NCBI RefSeq assembly: GCF_013318015.2
Contig: NZ_CP115842.1
Span: 1,351,001 to 1,415,000 of the forward strand
Direction of reading: 5' to 3'
Length of the DNA: 64,000 nucleotides
Source of the DNA: Agrobacterium tumefaciens
Lineage (GTDB): Bacteria; Pseudomonadota; Alphaproteobacteria; Rhizobiales; Rhizobiaceae
Shown: positions 29,616 through 41,000 of the stretch, piece by piece
Layout of the letters: each line of letters begins with the position of its first letter
How positions within the stretch are numbered: position 1 is the first letter of the stretch
Program-made: the position numbers and the translations under genes
The notes under the pieces: model-generated
The model's input: the letters and a program-made list of their open reading frames with translations, nothing else
Database searches by the model: none
What the model was told of the DNA's origin: nothing

Positions 29616-30662
29616 ATGCGTATCGCATTTTTCGTCAATTCCATCGAAACCGAGGGGCCTACTTTCGCAACCGGCCTGCTGGCCATGGCGGCGCTCAATC
29701 GCGGTCACGAGGTGGTGTATCTGACGCCTGGCGATTTTACCTTGCGCTCGGATGATAGCCTGACCGTACACGCCACCGTTCTACCGAAGGCCAAATACAA
29801 GAAAGCCGATGCTTTTCACGCGGCACTTCAGGACAAAGCACTGGAACGGCGTACCATGGATGTAGAGGAAATCGACGCGCTGATGCTGCGCAACGATCCC
29901 TCGCTGGATCAGACGACGCGGCCATGGGCGGTGCATGCCGGCATTCTGTTCGGGCGGCTGGCAGAACAGCGCGGCGTTGTGGTTCTGAACGACCCGGAAG
30001 GATTGGCGCTGGCGCAGAACAAGCTCTATTTCCAGAGCTTTCCGGAAATCGTACGCCCGACCACGATCATCTCGCGCAATGTCGATGAAATACGCGCATT
30101 TGCGGATACCCACCCTAAGGGTGTCATCGTCAAGCCGCTGCAGGGTTCAGGCGGCAAGAACGTCTTCAAGATCGGCTCCAGCAAGGAGGCCAATCTCAAC
30201 CAGATTTTCGAGGCGGTCAGTCTCGAAGGTTACTTGATTGCACAGGCCTATCTGCCGGCCGCCAAGGATGGCGATATTCGGTTCTTCATGATGAATGGCA
30301 AGCCTCTGATGCGCGACGGACAATATGCGGCTTTGCGCCGCGTTCCGGCAAAAGGCGATCTGCGCTCCAACATTCACGCCAAGGGCACTGCCGAGGCCGT
30401 GAAGGTGACGGATGAGATCGTGGCGCTTGCCGAAATGATGCGGCCCAAGCTGGTGGAAGACGGTATGTTCCTGGTCGGGCTTGATATTGTCGGCGACAAG
30501 ATACTGGAAGTGAACGTGTTTTCGCCCGGCGGTCTCTCCAACATTCGCGACCTCACCGATGTCGATTTCAGCGATACGATCATCGAAGCCGTGGAAACCA
30601 AGATCGCCATGCAGAGCGCTTCCGGCGGCATGCTTTCCAATCGTCTGCTGGCGACGCTTTGA
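29616..30662 (+). CDS. Glutathione synthetase-like ATP-grasp ligase
   Basis: A 348-aa protein with the GshB/RimK ATP-grasp fold: N-terminal Rossmann-like domain, glycine-rich ATP loop KPLQGSGGKNVF at 173-184, and the Mg-ATP motif LDIVGDKILEVNVFSPGG around 289-306, closely resembling glutathione synthetase. Such enzymes join a carboxylate to an amine with ATP. It is not simply GshB: it lacks a gshA neighbour and sits in an operon with an N-formylglutamate amidohydrolase-like and a DUF1704 metallopeptidase. AGGAGG precedes the ATG. A ligase next to a peptidase suggests building and trimming of a peptide or tagging a protein terminus. It ends one base before the convergent epimerase gene. Confidence 0.87.
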   Translation: MRIAFFVNSIETEGPTFATGLLAMAALNRGHEVVYLTPGDFTLRSDDSLTVHATVLPKAKYKKADAFHAALQDKALERRTMDVEEIDALMLRNDPSLDQTTRPWAVHAGILFGRLAEQRGVVVLNDPEGLALAQNKLYFQSFPEIVRPTTIISRNVDEIRAFADTHPKGVIVKPLQGSGGKNVFKIGSSKEANLNQIFEAVSLEGYLIAQAYLPAAKDGDIRFFMMNGKPLMRDGQYAALRRVPAKGDLRSNIHAKGTAEAVKVTDEIVALAEMMRPKLVEDGMFLVGLDIVGDKILEVNVFSPGGLSNIRDLTDVDFSDTIIEAVETKIAMQSASGGMLSNRLLATL

Positions 30663-30663
30663 T

Positions 30664-31686
30664 TTATTCGCGCAGCTCTGTCGACTGCATGTCACGATAC
30701 CAGGCGACGAGGGCCTTGATGCCCTCCTCGACCGGGGTTTGCGGCACATAGCCCGTCAAGGCCCTCAGAAGATCGGGTGAAGCGAAGGTGCGGGGGACGT
30801 CTCCCTGCTGCATCGGCAACATGTTGCGGATTGCCGGCCTGCCGACCGCCTTTTCGACCGTTTCGACAAAGTGCATCAGCTCTACCGGCTGGCCGCCGCC
30901 AATATTGACGATGCGGAAGGGTGCGTGGTGCGACAGCGTGTCGGTGACGCCTTCCTCAGTGACCCGGTTTTCCTCGGACGGAATGACCTGGCTCAGCCGG
31001 ACGATACCTTCAACGAGGTCATCGATATAGGTGAAGTCGCGGCTCATATTGCCTTGGCCGTAAATATCGATCGGCTCGCCGTTCGAGATGGCGTCGACGA
31101 ATTTGATTGGCGCCATGTCCGGCCGTCCCCACGGCCCGTAAACCGTGAAGAAACGGAAGGCTGTGGTGGGCAATTTGTGGAGATGGGCGTAGCTGTGCGC
31201 CATCAATTCCATCGATTTTTTGGTGGCCGCATAAAGCGTCATCGGCTCGTCGGCCTTGTCGCTTTCCGCAAAGGGTATTTTTTCGTTGGCGCCGTAGATG
31301 GAGGAAGTCGAAGCCAGCATCAGGTGTTTGACACGCAGGTTCTTGGCAAGCTCCAGCATGTTCCACGATCCAATGAGATTGGAATCGATATAGGCGCGTG
31401 GATTTTCGAGGCTGTAGCGAACACCTGCCTGAGCGGCGAGGTGAATTATGATTTCCGGTTCGGCAGCCTCTGCCGCGCGCTTCAGCGCATCCGTGTCTTC
31501 CAGCATGCCGATTTCGGCCCTGAAACCGTTGGAGCGGGAAAGGATCGCATGGCGTTTTTCTTTCAGGCTAACATCGTAATATTTCGTCATGCCGTCGAAA
31601 CCGGTTACGAAATGGCCGGCATCGAGCAGCCGTTTGGCAACGTAAAAACCGATGAAGCCCGCGGTGCCGGTAACCAGATAACGCAT
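30664..31686 (-). CDS. UDP-glucuronate 4-epimerase (UDP-galacturonate synthesis)
   Basis: A 340-aa extended SDR enzyme: NAD-binding TGTAGFIG at 6-13, [14 protein letters not shown] substrate loop and catalytic YAATKK (Tyr-x-x-x-Lys). Similarity and neighbourhood fit the LpsL-type epimerases that make UDP-galacturonic acid for lipopolysaccharide core or exopolysaccharide. The start at 31686 is chosen over an ATG six codons earlier because it begins directly with the Rossmann strand. It follows UDP-glucose dehydrogenase on the same strand (86 bp), giving UDP-glucose to UDP-glucuronate to UDP-galacturonate. Confidence 0.9.
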   Translation of the reverse strand: MRYLVTGTAGFIGFYVAKRLLDAGHFVTGFDGMTKYYDVSLKEKRHAILSRSNGFRAEIGMLEDTDALKRAAEAAEPEIIIHLAAQAGVRYSLENPRAYIDSNLIGSWNMLELAKNLRVKHLMLASTSSIYGANEKIPFAESDKADEPMTLYAATKKSMELMAHSYAHLHKLPTTAFRFFTVYGPWGRPDMAPIKFVDAISNGEPIDIYGQGNMSRDFTYIDDLVEGIVRLSQVIPSEENRVTEEGVTDTLSHHAPFRIVNIGGGQPVELMHFVETVEKAVGRPAIRNMLPMQQGDVPRTFASPDLLRALTGYVPQTPVEEGIKALVAWYRDMQSTELRE

Positions 31687-31772
31687 GATGACTATATCCC
31701 ACATCCGTTGGTGCGTTTGCGGCCGAACCGAAGCGCAAAAACCGTTTTAATGAAACTTCGAAGGCGAAACCG

Positions 31773-33104
31773 CTATTGGCCCTTGTCGGAACTGCTGTCG
31801 TGCGGGCGGCCAATGCCAGCATAAACGAAGCCGTGCCCGGTGACCTCGTCCGTGCGGTAGATATTGCGCAGATCCACCAGAACGGGGTTTTTCATGATGG
31901 CCTTCAGGCGCGGCAGATCGAGTGCGCGGAACTGGTTCCATTCCGTCACGATCACGAGGGCATCGGCGCCTTCGGCAGCCTCGTAGGGACCGCTGGCATA
32001 GTCGATACCCTCGATCACATGGCGGGCATTCACCATTCCCTCCGGATCGTAGCCGACCACCTTGGCGCCGCCGTCCTGGAGGGTCTGGATGATGGCAATC
32101 GCCGGGCTGTCGCGCATATCGTCGGTATTGGGCTTGAAGGTCAGGCCAAGGACCGCGATCTTCTTGCCGCGCACGTCGCCGCCCACCGCGTTGATGACCT
32201 TGCGGCCCATGGCGCGCTTGCGGTTGTCGTTGATGGCGATGGTGGTCTCGATCAGCCGCACAGGGGCGTCATAGTCCTGCGCGGTCTTGGCAAGCGCCAG
32301 CGTATCCTTGGGGAAACAGGAGCCGCCATAACCGGGGCCGGCATGCAGGAACTTCGCGCCGATGCGGCCATCGAGGCCGATGCCGCGCGAAATATCCTGA
32401 ACATTGGCGCCGACCTTTTCGCATAGATCCGCCATTTCGTTGATAAAGGTGATCTTCATCGCCAGAAAGGCGTTGGCGGCATATTTGATCAGTTCCGAAG
32501 TGCGCCTGGTGGTGAAGAGCAAAGGCGACTGGTTGAGATAAAGCGGACGGTAAACCTCCGTCATCACCGGGCGGGCGCGCTCGTCGGAAAGACCGACGAC
32601 GATGCGGTCCGGTCGCTTGAAATCCTCGATGGCCGCGCCTTCCCGCAGAAATTCCGGGTTGGAAACCACGGCAAAATCGGCCGAAGGGTTTTCTTCGCGG
32701 ATGATGCGTTCCACCTCGTCCCCCGTGCCGACGGGAACGGTAGACTTGGTGACGATGACGGTGAAGCCTTCAAGCGAATGGGCGATTTCTTTCGCCGCCG
32801 CATAGACATAACCGAGATCGGCGTGGCCGTCGCCGCGCCGCGAGGGCGTGCCGACCGCGATGAACACGACATCGGCATTGGCAACCGCGGAGGAGAGATC
32901 GGTGGTGAAGCTCAATCGGCCCGCCTTGGCGTTGTTGGCAACGATGACCTCCAGACCCGGTTCGAAGATCGGGATATGGCCGCTTTTCAGCGCTTCGATC
33001 TTCTCCGGCATCTTGTCCACGCAGATCACGTCATGGCCGAAATCGGCAAAACACGCACCGGAAACAAGGCCGACATAACCGGCACCGATCATCACTATCC
33101 GCAT
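31773..33104 (-). CDS. ugd: UDP-glucose 6-dehydrogenase
   Basis: A 443-aa enzyme that oxidises UDP-glucose twice to UDP-glucuronate with NAD. Features are N-terminal GAGYVGLVSGACFADFGH, the central KSTVPVGTGDEV and NPEFLREG segments, and the catalytic Cys263 in GGSCFPKDTLA. It is full length for the family. Upstream in transcription order of the UDP-glucuronate epimerase, it supplies that enzyme's substrate for surface polysaccharide. Confidence 0.95.
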   Translation of the reverse strand: MRIVMIGAGYVGLVSGACFADFGHDVICVDKMPEKIEALKSGHIPIFEPGLEVIVANNAKAGRLSFTTDLSSAVANADVVFIAVGTPSRRGDGHADLGYVYAAAKEIAHSLEGFTVIVTKSTVPVGTGDEVERIIREENPSADFAVVSNPEFLREGAAIEDFKRPDRIVVGLSDERARPVMTEVYRPLYLNQSPLLFTTRRTSELIKYAANAFLAMKITFINEMADLCEKVGANVQDISRGIGLDGRIGAKFLHAGPGYGGSCFPKDTLALAKTAQDYDAPVRLIETTIAINDNRKRAMGRKVINAVGGDVRGKKIAVLGLTFKPNTDDMRDSPAIAIIQTLQDGGAKVVGYDPEGMVNARHVIEGIDYASGPYEAAEGADALVIVTEWNQFRALDLPRLKAIMKNPVLVDLRNIYRTDEVTGHGFVYAGIGRPHDSSSDKGQ

Positions 33105-33480
33105 TCTTCTTCCTTTCAGTTCGTGAGGCGATGTTCGCGCAGCAAGCTTCAGGCGAAATCAGCGGGTGCAATCACACCACATTGTTTAGCCGCCTTCACG
33201 CTTGCCGCCAAGCGCCACGATCAACACGGGCTAACCTCTTTCCGTGACGGTGATATGATGGCGTCGGCGGGACAAATTTGCCGCACCTTGCGGCCATCTG
33301 CATCGATGCGGCCGGATCGGGTGTTTTTGCGGCTTTTGCGGCTTGCACTCATAGGTAGCCGGGTCTAGCCATAAGGTGAGGATCAAATCTGCCAGACTGT
33401 CTGTCCCTTAAGGGGCGTCCGGGTTGCTTTAAGCGGCCGGGGTGCGCTTTGCGTTGCGGTCGCTGTTCGGGGAAGTTCAA
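33105..33480. other. 376-bp intergenic region, no gene seen
   Basis: It is the divergent promoter region of ugd (minus) and the DMT transporter gene (plus). I see no EcfG motif, strong hairpin or credible short gene in it. Confidence 0.6.
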
Positions 33481-34368
33481 ATGCAAAAGGGTTTTCTGCT
33501 CGGTCTGTTCGCTTATGCGACCTTTTCCCTGGGCGATGCCACGATCAAGTCGCTTGGATCACAGATCAGCGTTTTCGAGATCGGCTTTTTCAGCATCCTG
33601 TTTTCCGGCATTTTCATCTTCTTCAGCAAGCCGCGTGAGGAAAGGTGGCGTGAATTCTGGCGCATGAGCCGTCCGTTTGCGGTGCACGGGCGGGCGATTT
33701 CCGGCCTGTTCGCCGGTATTCTCGGTATCTATGCCTTCACCACCATTCCGCTGGCCGAAGCTTATGCGCTGATCTTTCTTTCACCGCTGTTCGTGACAGT
33801 GCTGTCGGCTGTCGTATTGAAGGAAGATATAGGGCCATGGCGCTGGGCGGCCGTTCTGGCCGGCATCGTCGGTGTTCTGCTCGTCGTGCGGCCCGGCTTC
33901 AAGGCGCTGGAACTCGGGCACGTCGCAGCCATCGGTGTCGCATTCCTGGCGGCGATGACCATCGTGCTGCTCCGCTCGCTTGCGGGCAAGGAGAAGCGCA
34001 CCTCGATAATGGGCGTGCTTTTGGTCTACGGCCTCACCTTCAACGGCATTGCCTCGATTCCCGAGTTCGTCATGCCCAATCTGCACCAGTTCGCCGCCTT
34101 TGCCTTCATCGGCCTCTGCACGGCGACGGGACAGATAACGCTGCTCGTCGCAACACGTATCGCGCCGGCCAGCCAGATTGCACCCTCGCATTATTCTCAG
34201 ATCCTCTGGGCCGTGGCGATCGGCATGACTTTCTTCCACGAATATCCGGATGCGATCGCGGTGCTTGGGCTGGGTGTCATCGCCGCATCGGGACTTCTGA
34301 CGATGATCCGCGAAAGGGTCAGGCTCGGCACAGTTCGCTGGAATCCGTTTTTCCGCAATCGGCTTTGA
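33481..34368 (+). CDS. DMT superfamily (EamA) membrane transporter
   Basis: A 295-aa polytopic protein with about ten hydrophobic helices arranged as two EamA repeats (repeat 1 about residues 5-135, repeat 2 about 145-280). EamA proteins export amino acids or other metabolites. Motifs such as ISGLFAGILGIYAFTTIPLAEAYALIFLSPLFVTVLSA are typical. GGGGAAG lies just upstream of the ATG at 33481. The substrate cannot be predicted. Confidence 0.88.
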   Translation: MQKGFLLGLFAYATFSLGDATIKSLGSQISVFEIGFFSILFSGIFIFFSKPREERWREFWRMSRPFAVHGRAISGLFAGILGIYAFTTIPLAEAYALIFLSPLFVTVLSAVVLKEDIGPWRWAAVLAGIVGVLLVVRPGFKALELGHVAAIGVAFLAAMTIVLLRSLAGKEKRTSIMGVLLVYGLTFNGIASIPEFVMPNLHQFAAFAFIGLCTATGQITLLVATRIAPASQIAPSHYSQILWAVAIGMTFFHEYPDAIAVLGLGVIAASGLLTMIRERVRLGTVRWNPFFRNRL

Positions 34369-34473
34369 AGTCATCCATCGATCGGAAACAGTGCGTCAAC
34401 CGAAGCGCGGCTTGCGGGGTGAGTGCAGACGGCCCCATAAGCTTTTCATCGATAGATGAATGGAGAGCCCAAA

Positions 34474-35454
34474 ATGCTCGTGGATGGAAAGTGGACCGCC
34501 GAATGGCACCCGGTGCAGGCGACCGACAAGAAGGGTGGTTTCGTTCGCCAGACATCCGGCTTCCGCAACTGGGTAACGCCTGATGGTTCAGCAGGCCCGA
34601 CGGGAGAAGGCGGCTTCAAGGCCGAGACCGGCCGTTATCACCTCTACGTCGCGCTGATTTGTCCATGGGCCTCACGCACGCTAATCGGCCGCAAGCTCAA
34701 GAAGCTCGAGGATGTCATTTCGGTCTCAATTGTGGAGCCGGCGCTCTCCGACGAGGGTTGGAAATTCGGCGATTATCCAGGTTCGGATCGCGACGGGCTG
34801 AGAGGCTTCGCTTATATGCACGAAGCCTATACCAGCGCCGATCCGCATTATACCGGCCGTGCCACCGTTCCGGTTCTTTGGGACAAGAAGACGAAAACCA
34901 TCGTCAACAACGAATCCGCCGACATTCTCCGCATGCTGAATTCCGGTTTCGGCGATCTGGCCGATAACGGCATCGATCTTTATCCGGAAGATCTGCGGGA
35001 CGCGATTGATGCGCTCAACGACCATATCTATCCCCGCCTCAACAACGGTGTCTACAGAACCGGTTTTGCCACCACCCAGCTTGCCTATGAGGAAGCCTTT
35101 GCCGACGTCTTCGCGACACTTCAGGAACTTGAAACTCGCCTGGCATCAGGCGGTCCCTTCCTCTTCGGCGATCGCCTGACGGATACGGATATCAGGCTTT
35201 TCGTGACGCTGGTGCGTTTCGATGCCGCCTATTACGGCCTCTTCAAGTGCAACCTTCGCCGCATTGCCGACTATCGGGCCCTGCAGGCCTATATGATGCG
35301 GGTGCTGAACATTCCGGGCGTGCGTGACACGGTCAATATCGACCACATCAAGCGCGGTTATTATTCGATCAAGGCGCTCAATCCGACCCGGATCGTGCCG
35401 GTCGGCCCCGATCTGCCGGGGCTTGACGAGGTTTCCATCGGCGGCACTGTGTGA
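34474..35454 (+). CDS. Xi-class glutathione S-transferase (glutathionyl-hydroquinone reductase)
   Basis: A 326-aa member of the ECM4/YqjG family, which reduces S-glutathionyl-hydroquinones to hydroquinones with glutathione. The catalytic Cys63 lies in LICPWASRTL, the family signature. The C-terminal all-helical GST domain (residues about 165-300) carries DTDIRLFVTLVRFDAAYYGLFKCN. The ATG at 34474 has GGAGAG six bases upstream and is preferred to one at 34456. It ends four bases before a convergent LysR gene. Confidence 0.92.
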   Translation: MLVDGKWTAEWHPVQATDKKGGFVRQTSGFRNWVTPDGSAGPTGEGGFKAETGRYHLYVALICPWASRTLIGRKLKKLEDVISVSIVEPALSDEGWKFGDYPGSDRDGLRGFAYMHEAYTSADPHYTGRATVPVLWDKKTKTIVNNESADILRMLNSGFGDLADNGIDLYPEDLRDAIDALNDHIYPRLNNGVYRTGFATTQLAYEEAFADVFATLQELETRLASGGPFLFGDRLTDTDIRLFVTLVRFDAAYYGLFKCNLRRIADYRALQAYMMRVLNIPGVRDTVNIDHIKRGYYSIKALNPTRIVPVGPDLPGLDEVSIGGTV

Positions 35455-35458
35455 ATAT

Positions 35459-36361
35459 CTAGGCCGGCTTGCCGACCTGATCGAGAAGCCATGCCTGGAA
35501 GGCGCGGGCAAGGACGTTGTCCTGCCGCCCTTCCGGCAGGGCGACGTAATAGCTCTTGTCGGTTTGCAGTGGAATGTCGAAGACGATTTCGAGACGGCCG
35601 GAGACGAGTTCCGCCTCGATCAGATATTTCGGCAGAAGGGCAAAGCCGATGCCGCTTATGGCTGCTTCAATGATCATAGAAAACTGGTCGAAACGGCTGC
35701 CTCTATAGGCATTCTCCGCCGTTACCCCATTCATCTCCAGCCACTCAGTCCATAGTTTCGGCCGTGTGGTCACGTGCAGCAACGGTTGGCGGTTAAAATC
35801 CTCCGGCTCTCTCATTCCCGCGCGCTGAAGCAGAGCGGGGCTGGCGACCGGCACGATCACTTCGTTGCATAAAAAGGTGCAGGTGCCGTGCGCCCAGACC
35901 GGCTGGCCGTAATGGATGGCGAGGTCGAAACCTTCCTCATCGAAATCGAAGGGGTGCGAGCGCGAGCCGATGGTGATGGTCATTTCCGGGTTGGCGTCGA
36001 TGAAGCGGTGCAGACGCGGCATCAGCCAGCGGCTGCCGAAGGTTGGCAGGGTGGCGACGGAAAGTGATGCATGAGATGTTCCGGCCGAGACCGCGCGCAC
36101 CATCAGCTGTTCGGATTGCTGCAACAGGCGCCGCACGTCTGGCAGGAATTTGCGACCCGCTTCCGACAGGACGACGCGCCGGCGGATGCGTTCGAAAAGC
36201 TGCATTCCGGTCTGCGCCTCGAGTTCGCCGATCTGCCGGCTGACCGCACTTTGCGTGAGGTTGAGTTCTTCCGCCGCACGGGTAAAATTCCCATGCCTTG
36301 CGGCACACTCGAATGCTTGCAGGGTTACGATATCAGGGACCAGTCTTCTGCGCGGATCCAT
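35459..36361 (-). CDS. LysR family transcriptional regulator (GcvA-like)
   Basis: A 300-aa regulator with N-terminal winged helix (LQAFECAARHGNFTRAAEELNLTQSAVSRQIGELE, residues about 10-45) and an effector domain with the GSRSHPF and YGQPVWA segments of the GcvA type. It is divergent from the aldehyde dehydrogenase gene at 36577, its likely target. Confidence 0.92.
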   Translation of the reverse strand: MDPRRRLVPDIVTLQAFECAARHGNFTRAAEELNLTQSAVSRQIGELEAQTGMQLFERIRRRVVLSEAGRKFLPDVRRLLQQSEQLMVRAVSAGTSHASLSVATLPTFGSRWLMPRLHRFIDANPEMTITIGSRSHPFDFDEEGFDLAIHYGQPVWAHGTCTFLCNEVIVPVASPALLQRAGMREPEDFNRQPLLHVTTRPKLWTEWLEMNGVTAENAYRGSRFDQFSMIIEAAISGIGFALLPKYLIEAELVSGRLEIVFDIPLQTDKSYYVALPEGRQDNVLARAFQAWLLDQVGKPA

Positions 36362-36576
36362 ACCATTCTCGCATCAACTTACCCGCTTTCCTCATTGGAA
36401 AAGGGTCATTATGGCCATATATGATTACGGGAAAGAATGGAATGGTGTTTTGCCGGCTTCGACGGAGGCCCCGTTTCACAAAATGATAAATTCGGGGAAA
36501 GAACAGCGACGGGAGTTGAAAGCGCCGTATCAAAAACGGCCTTTCCTCCCCTTTGAGCCAAAAAGGATAATTTGAC

Positions 36577-38106
<1,530 letters not shown>

Positions 38107-38150
38107 ATCGCTTCGCAAGTTTGCGCGTTCGATAGCGATATTGATCCATC

Positions 38151-38179
38151 ATGCCGGTGCGGCCAGTCCGCACCGGCAT
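38151..38179 (+). terminator. 12-bp hairpin after the aldehyde dehydrogenase gene
   Basis: A perfect 12-bp stem (38151-38162 with 38168-38179) and 5-nt loop lie 45 bp after the stop codon. There is no proper T-tract, so termination strength is uncertain. Confidence 0.6.
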
Positions 38180-38364
38180 TCGTCTGTTAAGCAGGCTTGG
38201 TAATGCCTCCTGCGATGATTTGCGGGAAAGAGGCGTCTCTGCGGAATTTTATTCCCGCAATATCGCTCATATTGAATTATCCTCTCTCTATCGTTTTCAT
38301 CGAAAACCCTAGCATTGCTCCATATCGCAAACCGGCCCCAGGGGGTCGGCGACAAGGAGCTAAA

Positions 38365-39318
38365 ATGCCAGCCATTACCCGTCGTGCCCTCTCCGCCAGT
38401 TTTCTTGTTGCCGCTGCATTGTCCGTTCTGCCCTTGCAGGCGCAGGCGGCGGAAGAGCTGAAGATCGGTTATCAGAAAACCGGCCTGCCGGTGATCGCGA
38501 GGCAACAGGGCGTCATCGAAAAGGCGCTTGAGGCCAAGGGCGTCAAGGTTTCGTGGGTCGAATTCACCGCAGGCCCGCCGCTGGTGGAGGCCTTGAATGT
38601 TGGCTCCATCAATGTCGGCTGGACGGGCGATGCGCCGCCAATCTTCGGTCAGGCGGCCGGTTCGGCCATCGTTTACGTTGCGGCTCTTCCCTCAAACGGT
38701 AAGGGTGAGGCGATCTTCACCAAGCCCGAGAGCGGTATAAAGTCGGTTGCCGATCTGAAGGGCAAGAAGGTCGGCGTCGGCAAGGGCACAAGCGCCCACA
38801 ATCTGCTGGTGGCGGCAATTGAGAAGAACGGCCTGAAATTTAGCGATATCGACGTGGTCTATCTCAGCCCTGCTGACGCGGCGGCGGCCTTTGCCAGCGA
38901 CAAGATCGACGCCTGGGCCGTCTGGGATCCGTTCTATGCAATTGCCGAGACCCGCTATAAGCCAGTCACTCTGGCCCGCACCAGCGAGGTTCTCAACGTG
39001 AGCACCTATTTCCTCGCCAACCGCGACTATGCCAAATCCCATGCCGACACCATCAATATCACGCTTGATGCCCTGGGCGAGGCGGCCAAATGGTCCGCCG
39101 CCAACCGCGACAAGGTTGCGGCAGCCCTGCATGAGGTGACAGGTGTACCGCTGGAAGCGCAGACGCTGGCTGCGAACCGTTCAGAATTCGGTATTTCGAA
39201 AATCGATGACAAGATCATTGCCAGCCAGCAGGAAACTGCCGACCGCTTTTATCGCCTGGGCCTGATCCCTAAGCAGATCAGCATCAAGGATGCCGTCTGG
39301 TCAGGCGCCACCAACTGA
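38365..39318 (+). CDS. ssuA: Aliphatic sulfonate-type ABC transporter substrate-binding protein
   Basis: A 317-aa periplasmic protein with a signal peptide (basic start, hydrophobic residues 11-24, probable cleavage after AQA near 28) and SsuA/TauA-type core: LKIGYQKTGLPVIARQQG, VGWTGDAPPIFGQAAGS and DAWAVWDPFYAIAE. The ATG at 38365 follows AAGGAG; upstream frame extensions are not protein-like. Followed by a matching permease and ATPase, so the three form a sulfonate (or similar nitrate/taurine-type) importer. No monooxygenase (ssuD) gene is adjacent, so the exact substrate is uncertain. Confidence 0.88.
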   Translation: MPAITRRALSASFLVAAALSVLPLQAQAAEELKIGYQKTGLPVIARQQGVIEKALEAKGVKVSWVEFTAGPPLVEALNVGSINVGWTGDAPPIFGQAAGSAIVYVAALPSNGKGEAIFTKPESGIKSVADLKGKKVGVGKGTSAHNLLVAAIEKNGLKFSDIDVVYLSPADAAAAFASDKIDAWAVWDPFYAIAETRYKPVTLARTSEVLNVSTYFLANRDYAKSHADTINITLDALGEAAKWSAANRDKVAAALHEVTGVPLEAQTLAANRSEFGISKIDDKIIASQQETADRFYRLGLIPKQISIKDAVWSGATN

Positions 39319-39341
39319 TCCCGGATACGGAGGGTTTCGCG

Positions 39342-40121
39342 ATGAGCATCAGAAGGCGTATCGAGGCTGGAAGCATCACGGGCTGGTTGCTTCCTGCCAT
39401 CATTCTTGCCGGCTGGGAGCTTGCTGCCCGCGTCGGTCTCATTTCGGCAAACGTCCTGCCGGCTCCCTCTGCCGTCGCGGAAGCCTTCTGGCGGCTTTTG
39501 CTTTCAGGGGAACTCATCGCCAATATCGGTGTCAGCTCCGCTCGCGCTCTGGCCGGTTTCGCCGTTGGCGGCGCGATTGGTTTCATCTTCGGGCTGGCCA
39601 ACGGACTGTCGCGGTTTTCCCGCAGCTTTACCGACACGACGCTGCAGATGATCCGCAACATCCCTCATCTGGCGCTCATTCCGCTCGTCATCCTCTGGTT
39701 CGGCATCGACGAGGAGGCAAAGCTTTTCCTCGTGGCACTCGGAGTGTTTTTCCCCATCTACATCAACACGCTGCTCGGCATTCAGGGGGTCGATCCGCAA
39801 CTGGTGGAGATGGGGCGTACCTATGGCATGTCGTCCTTCACCCTGTTCCGGCGGGTGATCCTGCCCGGCGCGCTGCCGTCCATTTTCACCGGCCTGCGTT
39901 ATGCGCTCGGCATCATGTGGCTGACGCTTATCGTGGCGGAAACGATTTCCTCCTCTTCCGGCCTCGGCTACATGGCCATGCAGGCGCGCGAGTTCCTGCT
40001 GATCGATGTCGTCGTGCTGTCGATCCTTATTTACGCGCTTCTTGGCAAGCTGGCGGACAGTTTCGCCCGCTTCCTCGAAAGCATCTTCCTGCAGTGGCAT
40101 CCAGCCTTCAAGAAAGTCTGA
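39342..40121 (+). CDS. ssuC: Aliphatic sulfonate-type ABC transporter permease
   Basis: A 259-aa inner-membrane permease with six or so helices, ending in the binding-protein-dependent transport signature around GRTYGMSSFTLFRRVILPGALPSIFTGLRYALGIMWL, typical of SsuC/TauC. It lies 23 bp after the binding-protein gene and 8 bp before the ATPase gene. Confidence 0.9.
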   Translation: MSIRRRIEAGSITGWLLPAIILAGWELAARVGLISANVLPAPSAVAEAFWRLLLSGELIANIGVSSARALAGFAVGGAIGFIFGLANGLSRFSRSFTDTTLQMIRNIPHLALIPLVILWFGIDEEAKLFLVALGVFFPIYINTLLGIQGVDPQLVEMGRTYGMSSFTLFRRVILPGALPSIFTGLRYALGIMWLTLIVAETISSSSGLGYMAMQAREFLLIDVVVLSILIYALLGKLADSFARFLESIFLQWHPAFKKV

Positions 40122-40129
40122 GGTAACCC

Positions 40130-40957
40130 ATGTCGACCAGCAATGTTACGACGTTGAGACGCCCCGATGCCCCATCATCCTCCCCTTCCGGGGCAGAGAC
40201 CAAGGTCGAACAGCGCGGCAAGCAGAACGACAGCAAGGTCGCTTTCAGCTTCCGCAATGTGACCAAGGCCTTTGGCGATAAACCGGTTCTGCGCGGCATC
40301 GATCTCGATGTGCGGGAAGGCGAGTTTCTGGCTATTATCGGCAAGAGTGGATGCGGCAAGAGCACGCTTCTGCGTATCTTGGCCGGTCTTGATGCGCCCA
40401 CAAGCGGCACCGTTTCGAAAGACGCATCGAGCCGCACTCGCATGATGTTTCAGGAGCCGCGCCTTCTGCCATGGGAGCGGATCGCAAACAATGTATCCGT
40501 GGGACTGACCGGCATCGCCAAAGGTGAGGCGGCCAACGAGCAGGCGCTTGCCATTCTCGAAGAGGTTGGGCTAAAGGACCGGGCGGGCGAGTGGCCCTAT
40601 GTCCTGTCTGGAGGCCAGAAGCAGCGCGTGGCGCTGGCACGCGCGCTGGTGGCGCATCCGCAAATTCTGGCGCTGGATGAACCCCTCGGGGCGCTCGATG
40701 CGCTCACCCGCATCGAAATGCAGCTTCTGCTGGAGCGCATCTGGCGCAAGCAGAAATTCACCGCCGTTCTCGTTACGCACGATGTTTCGGAAGCCGTCGC
40801 ACTTGCAGACCGCATCGTCGTGATTGATGAGGGGCGCATCGCCCTTGATCTCGATGTGAAACTGCCGCGTCCGCGCCGACACGGCACCCCGGAATTCGCG
40901 CGGCTTGAAGAGCAGGTTCTGAACCAGCTTTTCGGTCGTGGTGAAATCGGTGGGTGA
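40130..40957 (+). CDS. ssuB: Aliphatic sulfonate-type ABC transporter ATP-binding protein
   Basis: A 275-aa ATPase with a hydrophilic N-terminal extension of about 35 residues, Walker [13 protein letters not shown], signature [16 protein letters not shown] and Walker [16 protein letters not shown], as in SsuB/TauB. It ends near a strong inverted repeat shared with the convergent putA gene. Confidence 0.9.
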   Translation: MSTSNVTTLRRPDAPSSSPSGAETKVEQRGKQNDSKVAFSFRNVTKAFGDKPVLRGIDLDVREGEFLAIIGKSGCGKSTLLRILAGLDAPTSGTVSKDASSRTRMMFQEPRLLPWERIANNVSVGLTGIAKGEAANEQALAILEEVGLKDRAGEWPYVLSGGQKQRVALARALVAHPQILALDEPLGALDALTRIEMQLLLERIWRKQKFTAVLVTHDVSEAVALADRIVVIDEGRIALDLDVKLPRPRRHGTPEFARLEEQVLNQLFGRGEIGG

Positions 40958-40966
40958 TGTGATGGA

Positions 40967-40990
40967 CCGGCAGGGTCGAGACCCTGCCGG
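40967..40990. terminator. Hairpin between convergent ssuB and putA
   Basis: Perfect 11-bp arms (40967-40977 with 40980-40990) around two bases lie between convergent stop codons. It probably acts on both transcripts; T-tracts are absent. Confidence 0.7.
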
Positions 40991-41000
40991 AACCAGATAA

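Noticed and set aside
29616..30662. Assignment of the ATP-grasp protein as housekeeping glutathione synthetase (gshB)
   Set aside because: ATP-grasp motifs are similar, but the operon context (DUF1704 peptidase, amidohydrolase) and stress promoter argue for a specialised ligase.
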